A program made the translations under genes and the position numbers. From an uncultured Lachnospiraceae bacterium (GTDB taxonomy: Bacteria > Bacillota > Clostridia > Lachnospirales > Lachnospiraceae): a DNA stretch of 64,000 nucleotides. How positions within the stretch are numbered: the first letter of the stretch is position 1; each line of letters opens with the position of its first letter. Of the stretch, positions 6,415 to 14,818 are shown in pieces. The notes below the pieces were generated by a model. The model searched no databases and was not told the origin of the DNA. It saw only the letters and a program-made list of their open reading frames with translations. The stretch is taken from positions 1-64,000 of the forward strand of contig CAKRQV010000008.1 in NCBI GenBank assembly GCA_934394565.1. The letters are read 5' to 3'.

Positions 6415-8493
6415 ATGACACAGGTATTTTCGACGATGTTGACGTTGAGTATCAAAGCGGGCTGGCTGGTGCTGGTGGTTCTGGTGGTGCGCCTGCTGTT
6501 AAAGAGAGCGCCGAAAACGATCACCTGCCTTTTGTGGCTGCTGGTGGCTGTCCGGCTGGTATGCCCGTTTGAGGTGGCTTCTCCGTTTTCTGCGTTTCAG
6601 TTTCTGATGGTTACGGGATCGAATATGGCCAGCGTTGAAACGGATGTACGGGGGACGACTGACGGAAGTTACACGAGAGAGAGTATCAAATACCAAAAAG
6701 GCTCGGAAACGACAACAACATCTGATGCAGCTACGGCAGCAGAACAGACGACATCCGTTTCGTTATCCACTGCTGCAGATGCTGCAAATGGCACATGGAC
6801 AGCATCGGATGTGGACTGGAGACTGATAGAAGCTGGCGTCTGGGCTGGGGGAACGGTACTTTTGCTGGTCGTAATGCTGGTGTATATTGTACAGTTTCGA
6901 AAAAAGCTGCAGATAGCCGTTCCGTTGGAGAAGGGCGTGTATATCTGTGAAGAAATCACAGATCCGTTCGTATTTGGCTGTCTGCGTCCATCGATCTATC
7001 TGCCATCCGGTCTTGATGAGCAGACAAGAAAAAGTGTGCTGGTGCATGAAAAAGCCCATATCCGGCGAAAGGATGCGCTCTGGAAAACTACAGGCTATAT
7101 TTTATTATGCGTCTACTGGTGGAATCCATTGCTCTGGGTGGCTTATGCGCTGTTCTGCCGTGATCTTGAAATGGCCTGTGACGAGCAGGTGATCCGGGAT
7201 ATGCAGTCGGAGGAACGAAAATCCTATGCCCAGGCGCTTCTGGATGTCAGCAGTAAACGGCGTTCGGTGTTTGTGTATCCGCTGGGTTTTGGCGAGGTCG
7301 GTGTCAAAGGCCGGATCAAAGCTGTCCTGTCCTATAAAAAGGCATCGGTCTGGGTCGGTGTGATCGCCGTGATACTTTGTTTAGCTGTTGCTATTGCGTT
7401 TCTGACCGCGCCGAAAACCGATGATGATTTCCTGCAGTTGTATCCGCAGGGAACGGACAGCACAAAAGTATTGATCGGTGGAGAGACTGATCCCTTATAT
7501 TCCTTGCAGGTTCCGGGAAATTATGTCTGGAGCGGAACATTTAAACGACTTGGAGAAACCAGAGATATTATTGAAGAAAATCAGGCACAGGTAAGTGAAC
7601 CACTGTCAGATGGAACAAAGATTCCTTCTTATATCTGGAATACATTCACACTGAATAATAATACAGATATGGATTTTTCTCTGGAGGGTATGTTTGCAGA
7701 TTTAACAAAAGAAGAAACAGAAGATATCTTTCCTGGCTACGTGTCTGTAGGTACAAAAAAATTACCGGCCATTGCACAAATGGTCTATGTGGATTCGGAT
7801 ACTGTAGAGACAGCGGACAAACTGCCTATGGCCGACGGTCAGACGATAACTGATGGACAGGAAGTCACCGATGGCCGTGTGTTACAGCTGAATCTGCTGG
7901 TGGATCTGCCAAGAGGAGCAACAAAGGAGAATACAATACAGTTGCTTCTGGAATACAGATCCCCGTCTCTGACAACGGATACAAAGAAATGGGGGCAGTA
8001 TCTGTACCATATGCTGTCCGCATGCAGTGATACAGATAAAGAAGCTGTTTTAAATGCAAATGACCAGTTAGCCGCTGCTGTTCCCAAAACGGCCAATCTT
8101 GATATAAAACAGAACTATCGTGTGTCGCATTATCTGAATGAAGAGACGAGGAACGGGTTTGATGCGGCAACTGCAAGTTATGATTTTAAGAAAAATGCAG
8201 CCGCCATTATAAATGGAAAAGTATTAACGAAAGACGCACCGGAAAGTCTGGATGGGCAGTTGCAGTACAGCATTGAGAATCACAGAATGACAGTCATGAT
8301 TTATCCCGATTCCAACTGGATCGGCTATACCAGTGATTACTATAAGGGTGGATTTTATCTGACAGCGGATGAAATGAAGCAGCTGACAGATCTTTGCAGT
8401 GCAGAGATTGATGACAATCCTGCGGCAGGGACCACGGAATGGACAGAATCGGACTGGTCAGAAACAATGACACCGGTGGTGCAGGGAAATTAA
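6415..8493 (+). CDS. BlaR1/MecR1-type M56 metalloprotease receptor with unfamiliar C-terminal sensor
   Basis: A protein of 692 aa. Membrane segments are at the N terminus and around residues 140-160. A zinc protease site HEKAH is at about residues 211-215, with the downstream WWNPLLW membrane segment and DLEMACDE glutamate motif. A last membrane helix is at about 315-335, and an extracytoplasmic domain of some 350 residues follows. Unlike BlaR1/MecR1, that domain has no penicillin-binding SxxK/KTG motifs, so beta-lactam sensing is not supported. A serine/threonine-rich stretch (about 80-130) precedes the second membrane segment. It probably senses an envelope signal and triggers loss of BlaI. 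A terminator follows at 8514-8556, so the module stands alone. Confidence 0.82.
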   Translation: MTQVFSTMLTLSIKAGWLVLVVLVVRLLLKRAPKTITCLLWLLVAVRLVCPFEVASPFSAFQFLMVTGSNMASVETDVRGTTDGSYTRESIKYQKGSETTTTSDAATAAEQTTSVSLSTAADAANGTWTASDVDWRLIEAGVWAGGTVLLLVVMLVYIVQFRKKLQIAVPLEKGVYICEEITDPFVFGCLRPSIYLPSGLDEQTRKSVLVHEKAHIRRKDALWKTTGYILLCVYWWNPLLWVAYALFCRDLEMACDEQVIRDMQSEERKSYAQALLDVSSKRRSVFVYPLGFGEVGVKGRIKAVLSYKKASVWVGVIAVILCLAVAIAFLTAPKTDDDFLQLYPQGTDSTKVLIGGETDPLYSLQVPGNYVWSGTFKRLGETRDIIEENQAQVSEPLSDGTKIPSYIWNTFTLNNNTDMDFSLEGMFADLTKEETEDIFPGYVSVGTKKLPAIAQMVYVDSDTVETADKLPMADGQTITDGQEVTDGRVLQLNLLVDLPRGATKENTIQLLLEYRSPSLTTDTKKWGQYLYHMLSACSDTDKEAVLNANDQLAAAVPKTANLDIKQNYRVSHYLNEETRNGFDAATASYDFKKNAAAIINGKVLTKDAPESLDGQLQYSIENHRMTVMIYPDSNWIGYTSDYYKGGFYLTADEMKQLTDLCSAEIDDNPAAGTTEWTESDWSETMTPVVQGN

Positions 8494-8513
8494 TGTACTA
8501 TGCAGAAGTGTGA

Positions 8514-8556
8514 ACGGCCCACATGCAAAAATAATTTTGCATATGGGCTGTTTTTT
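8514..8556 (+). terminator. Intrinsic terminator after blaR1
   Basis: A stem of about 17 bp, 8514-8530 (with ATGCAAAA at its tip) against 8535-8551, has a 4-nt loop, and TTTTTT follows. Confidence 0.85.
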
Positions 8557-8634
8557 CATACTTGCAGTTCTTTTTAAAATCCAGTATACTATTACGGATT
8601 CTATGCATTCCGTTTGTATAAGGAAAGGAAAAGT

Positions 8635-10494
8635 ATGCGAAAATTAGCGTTAAGCGATGAAATATTATTAAAGATTGAAAAACCGGCCCGCTATATCGGC
8701 AATGAAGTCAATGCCGTGATGAAGGATAAAGAGGCTGTTTCGACAAGATTCTGTATGTGTTTCCCGGATGTCTACGAGATTGGTATGTCCCATCTGGGAA
8801 TCCAGATTTTATACGATATGTTCAACCAGAAGGATGATGTCTGGTGTGAGCGCGTCTATTCTCCGTGGCCGGATCTGGCAGAGGTGATGAAGGAGAAGGA
8901 GATTCCGCTTTTTGCCCTGGAATCCCAGGATCCGATCAAAGATTTTGATTTTCTCGGCATTACGATCCAGTACGAGATGTGCTATACCAATATTTTACAG
9001 GTACTGGATCTGTCCGGTATTCCGCTGAGAGCTGAAGATCGTGACTGGGGTGTACCGATCGTGATCGGTGGCGGCCCGTGCACGTACAATCCGGAGCCGA
9101 TCGCACCTTTTTTTGATCTTTTCTATATTGGAGAGGGCGAGACGGTTTACTTTGATCTGCTGGCTCTGTATCAGAAAGCCAAGCAGAAAGGATGGAGCAG
9201 GAGAGAATTTCTCATGGAAGCCGGTAAAATTCCGGGCATCTATGCGCCGTCCCTGTACAATGTAACCTATAAAGAAGATGGAACCATCGACAGCTTTACA
9301 CCGGCGGATCCGTCCTTACCGACTACGATTGACAAGCAGGTCGTGATGGATATGAGCGATACATATTATCCGACAGCACCGGTTGTGCCGTTCATCAAGG
9401 CCACGCAGGATCGTGTCGTACTCGAGATCCAGCGTGGATGTATCCGTGGGTGCCGTTTCTGTCAGGCCGGTATGATCTACCGCCCGCTGCGGGAGCGCAG
9501 TCTGGAATTCCTGAAAAAACGTGCTATGGCGATGCTGGATGCCACCGGTGATGATGAGATTTCTTTAAGTTCTTTAAGTTCCAGCGATTACAGTCAGCTG
9601 CCGGAGCTGGTAAATTTCCTGATTGATGAATGTAACCGCCGTGGTGTGAATATTTCTCTTCCGTCTCTGCGTATCGATGCTTTTTCTCTGGATGTTATGC
9701 AGAAGGTACAGGATATCAAAAAGAGCAGCCTGACCTTCGCACCGGAGGCCGGTTCCCAGCGTATGCGTGACGTTATCAACAAGGGGCTGACAGAGGAAGA
9801 TATTCTCCGTGGTGCCGGACAGGCGTTTGAGGGTGGCTGGAACCGTGTGAAGCTGTATTTCATGCTGGGACTGCCGACAGAGACTGAGGAAGATATGAAG
9901 GAGATCGCCCATCTGGCAGAAAAGATCGCAGAGCGTTACTATGAGATTCCGAAGGATCAGCGAAACGGTAAGGTACAGATTGTTGTCAGCACATCTTTCT
10001 TTGTGCCGAAGCCATTTACACCGTTCCAGTGGGCACCGATGTGTAAAAAAGAAGAATTCCTTGACCGTGCCGGGATCGTGCGCCGTGAGATCCATGCGCA
10101 GCTGAACCAGAAGAGCATCAAGTACAACTGGCATGAAGCCGATGTCAGCGTTCTGGAGGGCGTTCTGGCCCGTGGTGACCGCAAGGTGGCCGATGTGATC
10201 CAATATGCCTACGAGCATGGTCAGAGCTTTGATGCCTGGGGTGAATATTATAAACAGGAGGCCTGGGACGAGGCTTTTGCAGCCTGTCACGTGGATCCTG
10301 ATTTCTATGTCTGCCGTACCAGAGCAGAGGATGAAATCTTCCCGTGGGATTTCATAAATGCCGGTGTGACCAAGGCATTTATGCTGCGTGAATGGCACAG
10401 AGCACAGGAGGAAACCGTTACGCCGAACTGCCGGATGAAATGTGCAGGCTGCGGTGCGAGATCCTATAAGGGAGGTGTCTGCTATGAAAATTAG
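8635..10494 (+). CDS. TIGR03960-family B12-binding radical SAM protein
   Basis: A protein of 619 aa from the ATG at 8635, chosen over an in-frame TTG at 8614 because AAGGAAAGG lies at the right distance. The N-terminal half resembles a cobalamin-binding-like fold (IGMSHLGIQILYDM, VIGGGPCTYNPEPI). The radical SAM core carries the cluster motif C269-x3-C273-x2-C276 (GCIRGCRFCQAG), and a cysteine-rich end (CRMKCAGCGA) closes the protein. The family is almost always followed, as here, by a TIGR03936/DUF2344 protein and an RNase E/G. The substrate is unknown, but a role in RNA or ribosome modification is often suggested from this neighbourhood. It overlaps the next gene by 11 nt, which points to translational coupling. 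Confidence 0.9.
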   Translation: MRKLALSDEILLKIEKPARYIGNEVNAVMKDKEAVSTRFCMCFPDVYEIGMSHLGIQILYDMFNQKDDVWCERVYSPWPDLAEVMKEKEIPLFALESQDPIKDFDFLGITIQYEMCYTNILQVLDLSGIPLRAEDRDWGVPIVIGGGPCTYNPEPIAPFFDLFYIGEGETVYFDLLALYQKAKQKGWSRREFLMEAGKIPGIYAPSLYNVTYKEDGTIDSFTPADPSLPTTIDKQVVMDMSDTYYPTAPVVPFIKATQDRVVLEIQRGCIRGCRFCQAGMIYRPLRERSLEFLKKRAMAMLDATGDDEISLSSLSSSDYSQLPELVNFLIDECNRRGVNISLPSLRIDAFSLDVMQKVQDIKKSSLTFAPEAGSQRMRDVINKGLTEEDILRGAGQAFEGGWNRVKLYFMLGLPTETEEDMKEIAHLAEKIAERYYEIPKDQRNGKVQIVVSTSFFVPKPFTPFQWAPMCKKEEFLDRAGIVRREIHAQLNQKSIKYNWHEADVSVLEGVLARGDRKVADVIQYAYEHGQSFDAWGEYYKQEAWDEAFAACHVDPDFYVCRTRAEDEIFPWDFINAGVTKAFMLREWHRAQEETVTPNCRMKCAGCGARSYKGGVCYEN

Positions 10495-11185
10495 AGTCAA
10501 ATTCGCCAAAGAGGGTGCGATGAAGTTTATCGGACATCTGGATATCATGCGGTACTTCCAGAGAGCCATCCGCAGAGCAGGAATTGATGTGGCGTATTCT
10601 GAGGGCTTCAGCCCGCACATGATCATGTCCTTTGCCAATCCGCTGGGTGTCGGGCTGACCAGCGAAGGGGAATATTTTGATCTGATGTTAAAAAGTGATG
10701 CCTACACATCACAGGAACTGATCGATAAACTGAATGCTGTTATGGTGGAAGGCATGCGGGTTCTGAATGTCGTGCAGGTGCCGGAAGAAAAAGCCAGTAA
10801 AGCGATGTCTCTGGTGGAAGCTGCAGATTATATCGTACGTTTCCGGGAGCCGGAGATTCTCGGAACGGACTGGAAAGATAAATTCACAACATTCATGAAG
10901 CAAACGTCTGTTATCGTAATAAAGAAGACAAAAAAAGGTGAAAAAGAGATGGATATCCGTCCGCTTGTTTACGGATGGCATTTTGAAGAAGATGGCATTT
11001 TTATGCAGGTATCTTCCGGAAGCAGTGACAACCTTCGTCCGGAGCTGGTCATCGAAGCGTTTGCCAGAGCCTATGAGCTGCCGGTCGATGAATTTTCCCT
11101 GCTGATTCACAGAAAAGAAGTCTATGCGGACCGCGGTGACCATGATTTCTGTCCGCTGGATGCCCTGGGTAAGACCATTGCGTAA
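10484..11185 (+). CDS. TIGR03936-family (DUF2344) radical SAM-associated protein
   Basis: A protein of 233 aa starting MKIRVKFAKEGAMKFIGHLD, the usual N terminus of the family. The start at 10484 has GGGAGGTG nine bases upstream and lies inside the end of the radical SAM gene. The family is found fused to, or directly after, TIGR03960 proteins and is taken to be their partner. No catalytic motif is evident. Its end overlaps the probable TTG start of the RNase G gene, so the three genes are likely made as one coupled unit. Confidence 0.88.
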   Translation: MKIRVKFAKEGAMKFIGHLDIMRYFQRAIRRAGIDVAYSEGFSPHMIMSFANPLGVGLTSEGEYFDLMLKSDAYTSQELIDKLNAVMVEGMRVLNVVQVPEEKASKAMSLVEAADYIVRFREPEILGTDWKDKFTTFMKQTSVIVIKKTKKGEKEMDIRPLVYGWHFEEDGIFMQVSSGSSDNLRPELVIEAFARAYELPVDEFSLLIHRKEVYADRGDHDFCPLDALGKTIA

Positions 11186-12479
11186 GCTGATTGTTACAAA
11201 GCTTCTTTATAAAGATCAGGAATTTCTGGTGGCAGCTCTTGAGGAAGAAAAAAAGATCACAGAGATCCGTATGTGGCCGGAAACGTCGCAGGAGATTCTT
11301 GACAATATCTATCTGGCACAGGTGGATCGGGTACAGTCTTTTATGAACTGTGCCTTTGTCATGATTGACAAGGAAACCTCCTGCTATATGGAGCTTTTGG
11401 AAGCTGGTTTAGCCTATCAGCCAAATCAGAAAGAAAACAAACCCTTAAAAAGCATGTCACAGCTGGTGGTGCAAGTCACCAGGGAAGCCGGTCGAAAGAA
11501 AAACCCGAGAGTGACGGCACTCTTTTCACTGCACAGTGCCCATATGGTGTTAGCAAGAGGAAAAGAAGAGACCGGCATTTCCCGTAAACTGCCACAGGCA
11601 GAGAGAGAACGGCTACGCACACTGGTGCAGACATTTGAACGGCCAAAAGACACCCAGCTGATCATCCGGACCAATGCAGCCGGAGTGCCGGAACACGCAC
11701 TTACAGCAGAATATGCCCGGCTCCTGGAGCGTTATCGGCATATTTTGCATATGGCAGATACACGCCCGGTATTTTCCATATTGGAAAAGGCAGAGAGCGG
11801 TTATGTGACAATGCTGAAGGAATATGCAAAAAACGGGATTGTTCTGCGGACGGACAGCAAAGATATCGTGGATGAAATACAAAATACAGCAGATATCTGC
11901 TGTACAGAAAATGAAAGAGCAAAGAAACCAAAAGCTGTCGGGACTGTATCTGAAACAGATCCGGCAAATTCTGGTGAAAAGACAGGCAGACTTAAAAATG
12001 CCGGCAGTCCATCTGCTGAAAAAATACAGATCAGTCTGTATGAAGATGCCTTGCTTCCTCTGTACAAGCTATACCGGCTGGAAACGGTACTCGATGAAGC
12101 GTGCAGTGAAAAAGTCTGGCTCAAAAGCGGTGGTTTTCTCGTGATTCAACAGACGGATGCTTTTGTTGCTGTCGATGTCAATTCCGGAAAATACAGCAGC
12201 AAAAAACAACCGCAGGAAATTTATAAAAAGATCAATCTGGAAGCAGCGGATGCACTGGTACGGCAGCTGCGTCTCAGAAATCTGTCCGGAATGATTCTGG
12301 TGGATTTTATCAATATGAAAAACCAGAAAGATCAGGAAGAACTGCTTGCACATTTGCGCACCCTGGCAGCCAACGATCCAATTGAAACCGTGGTAATTGA
12401 TATGACACCGCTGGGAATCGTGGAAATCACCCGCAAAAAGACCAGAAAACCGCTTGCAGAACAGATCGGGATTTTGTAA
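11178..12479 (+). CDS. rng: Ribonuclease E/G family endoribonuclease
   Basis: A protein of about 433 aa if it starts at the TTG at 11178, which overlaps the previous stop and gives the expected N terminus LRKLIVTKLLYKDQEFLVAA. An upstream ATG at 11160 is less likely. An S1 RNA-binding domain (about residues 30-115) is followed by the RNase E/G catalytic region. D333 in VDVNSG and D376 in VDFINM are 43 residues apart, as are the catalytic D303 and D346 of E. coli RNase E. A charged low-complexity insert lies at about 245-285. The protein ends before the CxxC zinc-link of RNase E, so tetramer formation through zinc is not expected. It cleaves single-stranded RNA in rRNA maturation and mRNA decay. 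Confidence 0.85.
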   Translation: MRKLIVTKLLYKDQEFLVAALEEEKKITEIRMWPETSQEILDNIYLAQVDRVQSFMNCAFVMIDKETSCYMELLEAGLAYQPNQKENKPLKSMSQLVVQVTREAGRKKNPRVTALFSLHSAHMVLARGKEETGISRKLPQAERERLRTLVQTFERPKDTQLIIRTNAAGVPEHALTAEYARLLERYRHILHMADTRPVFSILEKAESGYVTMLKEYAKNGIVLRTDSKDIVDEIQNTADICCTENERAKKPKAVGTVSETDPANSGEKTGRLKNAGSPSAEKIQISLYEDALLPLYKLYRLETVLDEACSEKVWLKSGGFLVIQQTDAFVAVDVNSGKYSSKKQPQEIYKKINLEAADALVRQLRLRNLSGMILVDFINMKNQKDQEELLAHLRTLAANDPIETVVIDMTPLGIVEITRKKTRKPLAEQIGIL

Positions 12480-12488
12480 AATAAAAAA

Positions 12489-12534
12489 ATGGTATAAAGT
12501 CAGGATCCACCAGATCATGTTTCTTTTATACCAT
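12489..12534. repeat. Inverted repeat after rng
   Basis: ATGGTATAAA (12489-12498) pairs with TTTATACCAT (12525-12534). The run of T needed for termination lies on the - strand side, so it would end antisense transcription better than rng transcription. A second hairpin, AACGGCTT/AAGCCGTT, follows at 12565-12597. Confidence 0.45.
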
Positions 12535-12627
12535 GTGATGTCTAAGTATTTTTAAAAAGCTGTAAACGGCTTCCATAAAATTATACAGCAAGCCGTTCAG
12601 GCAGTGATCATATACAGGAGAATTATA

Positions 12628-13500
12628 ATGGGAAATATTGCAATTATTACAGACAGTAATTCGGGAATTACGCAGACTGAAGCCAAAGAGCTTGGAATCA
12701 CTGTCGTGCCGATGCCGTTTTTTATTGACGAAAAGGTGCATTATGAGGAAATTGACCTTTCCCAGGAGGATTTTTATCAGATTTTAAGCGAGGACGGCAA
12801 TGTGTCCACTTCCCAGCCATCCCCGGGAGACCTGATCGACCTGTGGGAAGAACAGTTAAATACGCACGATGAGATTGTGTATATTCCGATGTCCAGTGGA
12901 TTGAGCAACAGCTGTGCCACCGCAACGATGCTGTCTGCGGATTATGATGGAAAAGTACATGTGGTCGACAACCAACGTATTTCTGTTACCCAGAAAATGT
13001 CAGTCTATGATGCCATCGAGTTAGCAAAAGCCGGAAAGACTGGTGCCGAGATCAAGGAAATCCTTACTGAAGAAAAGCTGATCTCCAGCATTTATATTAT
13101 GGTAGATACACTGAAATACCTGAAAAAGGGCGGCCGCGTCACGCCTGCAGCTGCGATGCTCGGTACGGTCTTAAAGATCAAACCGGTGCTGCAGATCCAG
13201 GGTGAAAAGCTTGATGCCTTTGCCAAGGTACGTGGGCAGAAGCAGGCGAAAAAGACCATGATTGAGGCAATGAAGAAAGATATGGAAAACCGCTTCGCCG
13301 AGGAGCGAAAAGCCGGGCTGATGGAACTGGCTGTAGCACATACACATAACGATGCCGAAGCAGAAAGCTTCAAGGCAGAACTGCTGGCCGCGTTTCCGGA
13401 TGTACCGCTTCGTCATGTGGATCCGTTGTCCCTCAGCGTGTCCTGTCACATCGGACCCGGCGCACTGGCCTGTGCCTGCGCAAAACGTGTAAAAATCTGA
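12628..13500 (+). CDS. DegV-family (FakB-like) fatty-acid-binding protein
   Basis: A protein of 290 aa beginning NIAIITDSNSGIT, behind CAGGAG. It shows the family's landmarks: STSQPSPGD, YIPMSSGLSNS, a VVDNQRISV strand, LKYLKKGGRV, and a C-terminal HIGPGALA. DegV/FakB proteins bind a fatty acid and present it to the kinase FakA for phosphorylation. A protein resembling the FakA middle domain is encoded at 59959-60210, but a full FakA is not in the window. It sits between the RNase G gene and the rplU leader as a separate unit with its own hairpin terminator. Confidence 0.9.
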   Translation: MGNIAIITDSNSGITQTEAKELGITVVPMPFFIDEKVHYEEIDLSQEDFYQILSEDGNVSTSQPSPGDLIDLWEEQLNTHDEIVYIPMSSGLSNSCATATMLSADYDGKVHVVDNQRISVTQKMSVYDAIELAKAGKTGAEIKEILTEEKLISSIYIMVDTLKYLKKGGRVTPAAAMLGTVLKIKPVLQIQGEKLDAFAKVRGQKQAKKTMIEAMKKDMENRFAEERKAGLMELAVAHTHNDAEAESFKAELLAAFPDVPLRHVDPLSLSVSCHIGPGALACACAKRVKI

Positions 13501-13528
13501 AAGAGTATTTACTGAAAAAGAAGCCTGA

Positions 13529-13561
13529 ACAGCCGGTGTCACAAAAGATATCGGCTGTTTT
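13529..13561 (+). terminator. Intrinsic terminator after degV
   Basis: AACAGCCG (13529-13536) pairs with CGGCTGTT (13553-13560), followed by a short T run. Confidence 0.7.
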
Positions 13562-13592
13562 GAAAATTTAAAGTAAAATTATTAAAAATCTA

Positions 13593-13621
13593 TTGACGGC
13601 AACACATTTATGTGCTAAGTT
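13593..13621 (+). promoter_or_regulatory. Promoter of the rplU-prp-rpmA operon
   Basis: TTGACG at 13593-13598 and TAAGTT at 13616-13621, 17 bases apart, with a TGn extension at 13613. It starts a leader of about 75 nt. Confidence 0.65.
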
Positions 13622-13627
13622 AATCGA

Positions 13628-13702
13628 GTATGCCGCACAGAGAGGTATAAGTTCTGGCAACGGACACCATATCTGGCGAGTAATGATCATAGGAGGTGCC
13701 AT
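13628..13702 (+). promoter_or_regulatory. 5' leader of rplU, possible L21 autoregulatory leader
   Basis: The leader between the promoter and the L21 start is about 75 nt and includes CTGGC repeats and short complementary blocks. Firmicutes rplU operons commonly carry a structured L21 leader that binds the ribosomal protein. Position and length fit, but I could not confirm the consensus fold by eye. Confidence 0.4.
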
Positions 13703-14008
13703 ATGTACGCAATTATTGCAACAGGTGGTAAACAGTACAAAGTAGCTGAAGGCGATATTATCAAAGTTGAGAAACTGGGCGCTGAGGCTGGCGAGACAGT
13801 TACATTTGATCAGGTTCTGGCTGTAAGCAATGAAGGGCTTAAAGTCGGTAGCGACGTTGCAGATGCAACCGTAACTGCATCCGTACTTGGTAACGGTAAA
13901 GCTAAAAAAGTTATCGTGTATAAGTATAAGAGAAAAACCGGTTATCACAAGAAAAACGGACACAGACAGCAGTTTACTGCCGTTAAGATCGAAAAGATCA
14001 ACGCTTAA
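13703..14008 (+). CDS. rplU: 50S ribosomal protein L21
   Basis: A protein of 101 aa, the standard length, with the invariant start MYAIIATGGKQYKVAEGD and the basic C-terminal segment KRKTGYHKKNGHRQQ that contacts 23S rRNA. It is led by TAGGAGGTG and heads the rplU-prp-rpmA operon, in the usual Firmicutes order. Confidence 0.98.
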   Translation: MYAIIATGGKQYKVAEGDIIKVEKLGAEAGETVTFDQVLAVSNEGLKVGSDVADATVTASVLGNGKAKKVIVYKYKRKTGYHKKNGHRQQFTAVKIEKINA

Positions 14009-14016
14009 TCCGTTAT

Positions 14017-14337
14017 ATGATTCATATCCGGATAGCAACAAAAAATTCCCGATGCATACAGGTCGTTTCAAAAGGGCATGCTGAATATGCCGAAGAAGGG
14101 CAGGATATCATCTGTGCAGCTGTTTCAGTGCTGATGGTCAATACGGCCAACTCGATTGAGACACTGACAGAGGACGGTTTTACCTGTGAAGAGGACGATG
14201 GCTATGTGGCGATCGCGATCGAAGAGGAAGCGTCCGAAGGTGCATATCTTCTGATGGAGTCCTTACGACTCGGGCTGGAAAGTATACGGGAAACTTACGG
14301 AGATGCTTATTTAGACATTGTGACCAAGGAGGTATAA
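14017..14337 (+). CDS. prp: Ribosomal-processing cysteine protease Prp
   Basis: A protein of 106 aa (YsxB family). The catalytic histidine is in KGHAEYAEEG and the catalytic cysteine about a dozen residues on, in DIICAAVS. Prp removes the N-terminal extension of ribosomal protein L27 before it enters the 50S subunit. Its substrate gene rpmA begins 4 nt downstream and does carry the extension. The gene starts 8 nt after rplU with a weak ribosome binding site, so translation is probably coupled. Confidence 0.95.
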   Translation: MIHIRIATKNSRCIQVVSKGHAEYAEEGQDIICAAVSVLMVNTANSIETLTEDGFTCEEDDGYVAIAIEEEASEGAYLLMESLRLGLESIRETYGDAYLDIVTKEV

Positions 14338-14341
14338 GATT

Positions 14342-14629
14342 ATGATGAACATGAATCTTCAGATCTTCGCTCATAAAAAAGGTGTTGGTTCTACAAAGAA
14401 CGGCCGTGATTCCGAGTCCAAGAGACTGGGTGCGAAGAGAGCAGACGGACAGTTTGTAAAAGCTGGTAATATTCTGTACAGACAGCGCGGAACAAAGATT
14501 CATCCGGGCGTAAATGTTGGTAAGGGTAAAGATGATACTTTATTCGCACTGACAGACGGAGTTGTAAGATTCCAGAGAAAAGGCAGAGATAAGAAACAGG
14601 TTTCTATCGAGCCGGTAACTGCAGAGTAA
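14342..14629 (+). CDS. rpmA: 50S ribosomal protein L27 with Prp-cleaved N-terminal extension
   Basis: A protein of 95 aa. The extension (M)MNMNLQIF precedes the mature start AHKKGVGSTKNGRDS, matching the Firmicutes Prp recognition pattern LQxFAHKKG. Mature L27 reaches toward the peptidyl transferase centre. A strong AAGGAGG lies upstream and a terminator at 14640-14673 closes the operon. Confidence 0.98.
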   Translation: MMNMNLQIFAHKKGVGSTKNGRDSESKRLGAKRADGQFVKAGNILYRQRGTKIHPGVNVGKGKDDTLFALTDGVVRFQRKGRDKKQVSIEPVTAE

Positions 14630-14639
14630 TTCATGACAA

Positions 14640-14673
14640 GGCTTCAAATCATATCCTGGTTTGAAGCCTTTTT
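14640..14673 (+). terminator. Intrinsic terminator after rpmA
   Basis: GGCTTCAAA (14640-14648) pairs with TTTGAAGCC (14660-14668), followed by TTTTT. Confidence 0.9.
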
Positions 14674-14818
14674 ATCAAGTTATTTTTATGAAATGCGTTT
14701 CACATGAGCAGAAGATGCCATGAACCAGTGAATACATTTTTCATGTAAAGCATACGCATTTAGTAGCAAGGATACTATACTGCTTTTTAGCGGTTTTTTT
14801 ATAAGTAAGAGGTAGTCT

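Noticed and set aside
6415..8493. Beta-lactam resistance receptor
   Set aside because: The sensor domain lacks penicillin-binding motifs and no beta-lactamase or PBP2a gene is linked.
9574..10638. A 354-codon open frame on - opposite the radical SAM gene
   Set aside because: It is antisense to a conserved gene, with no ribosome site and no recognisable domain.
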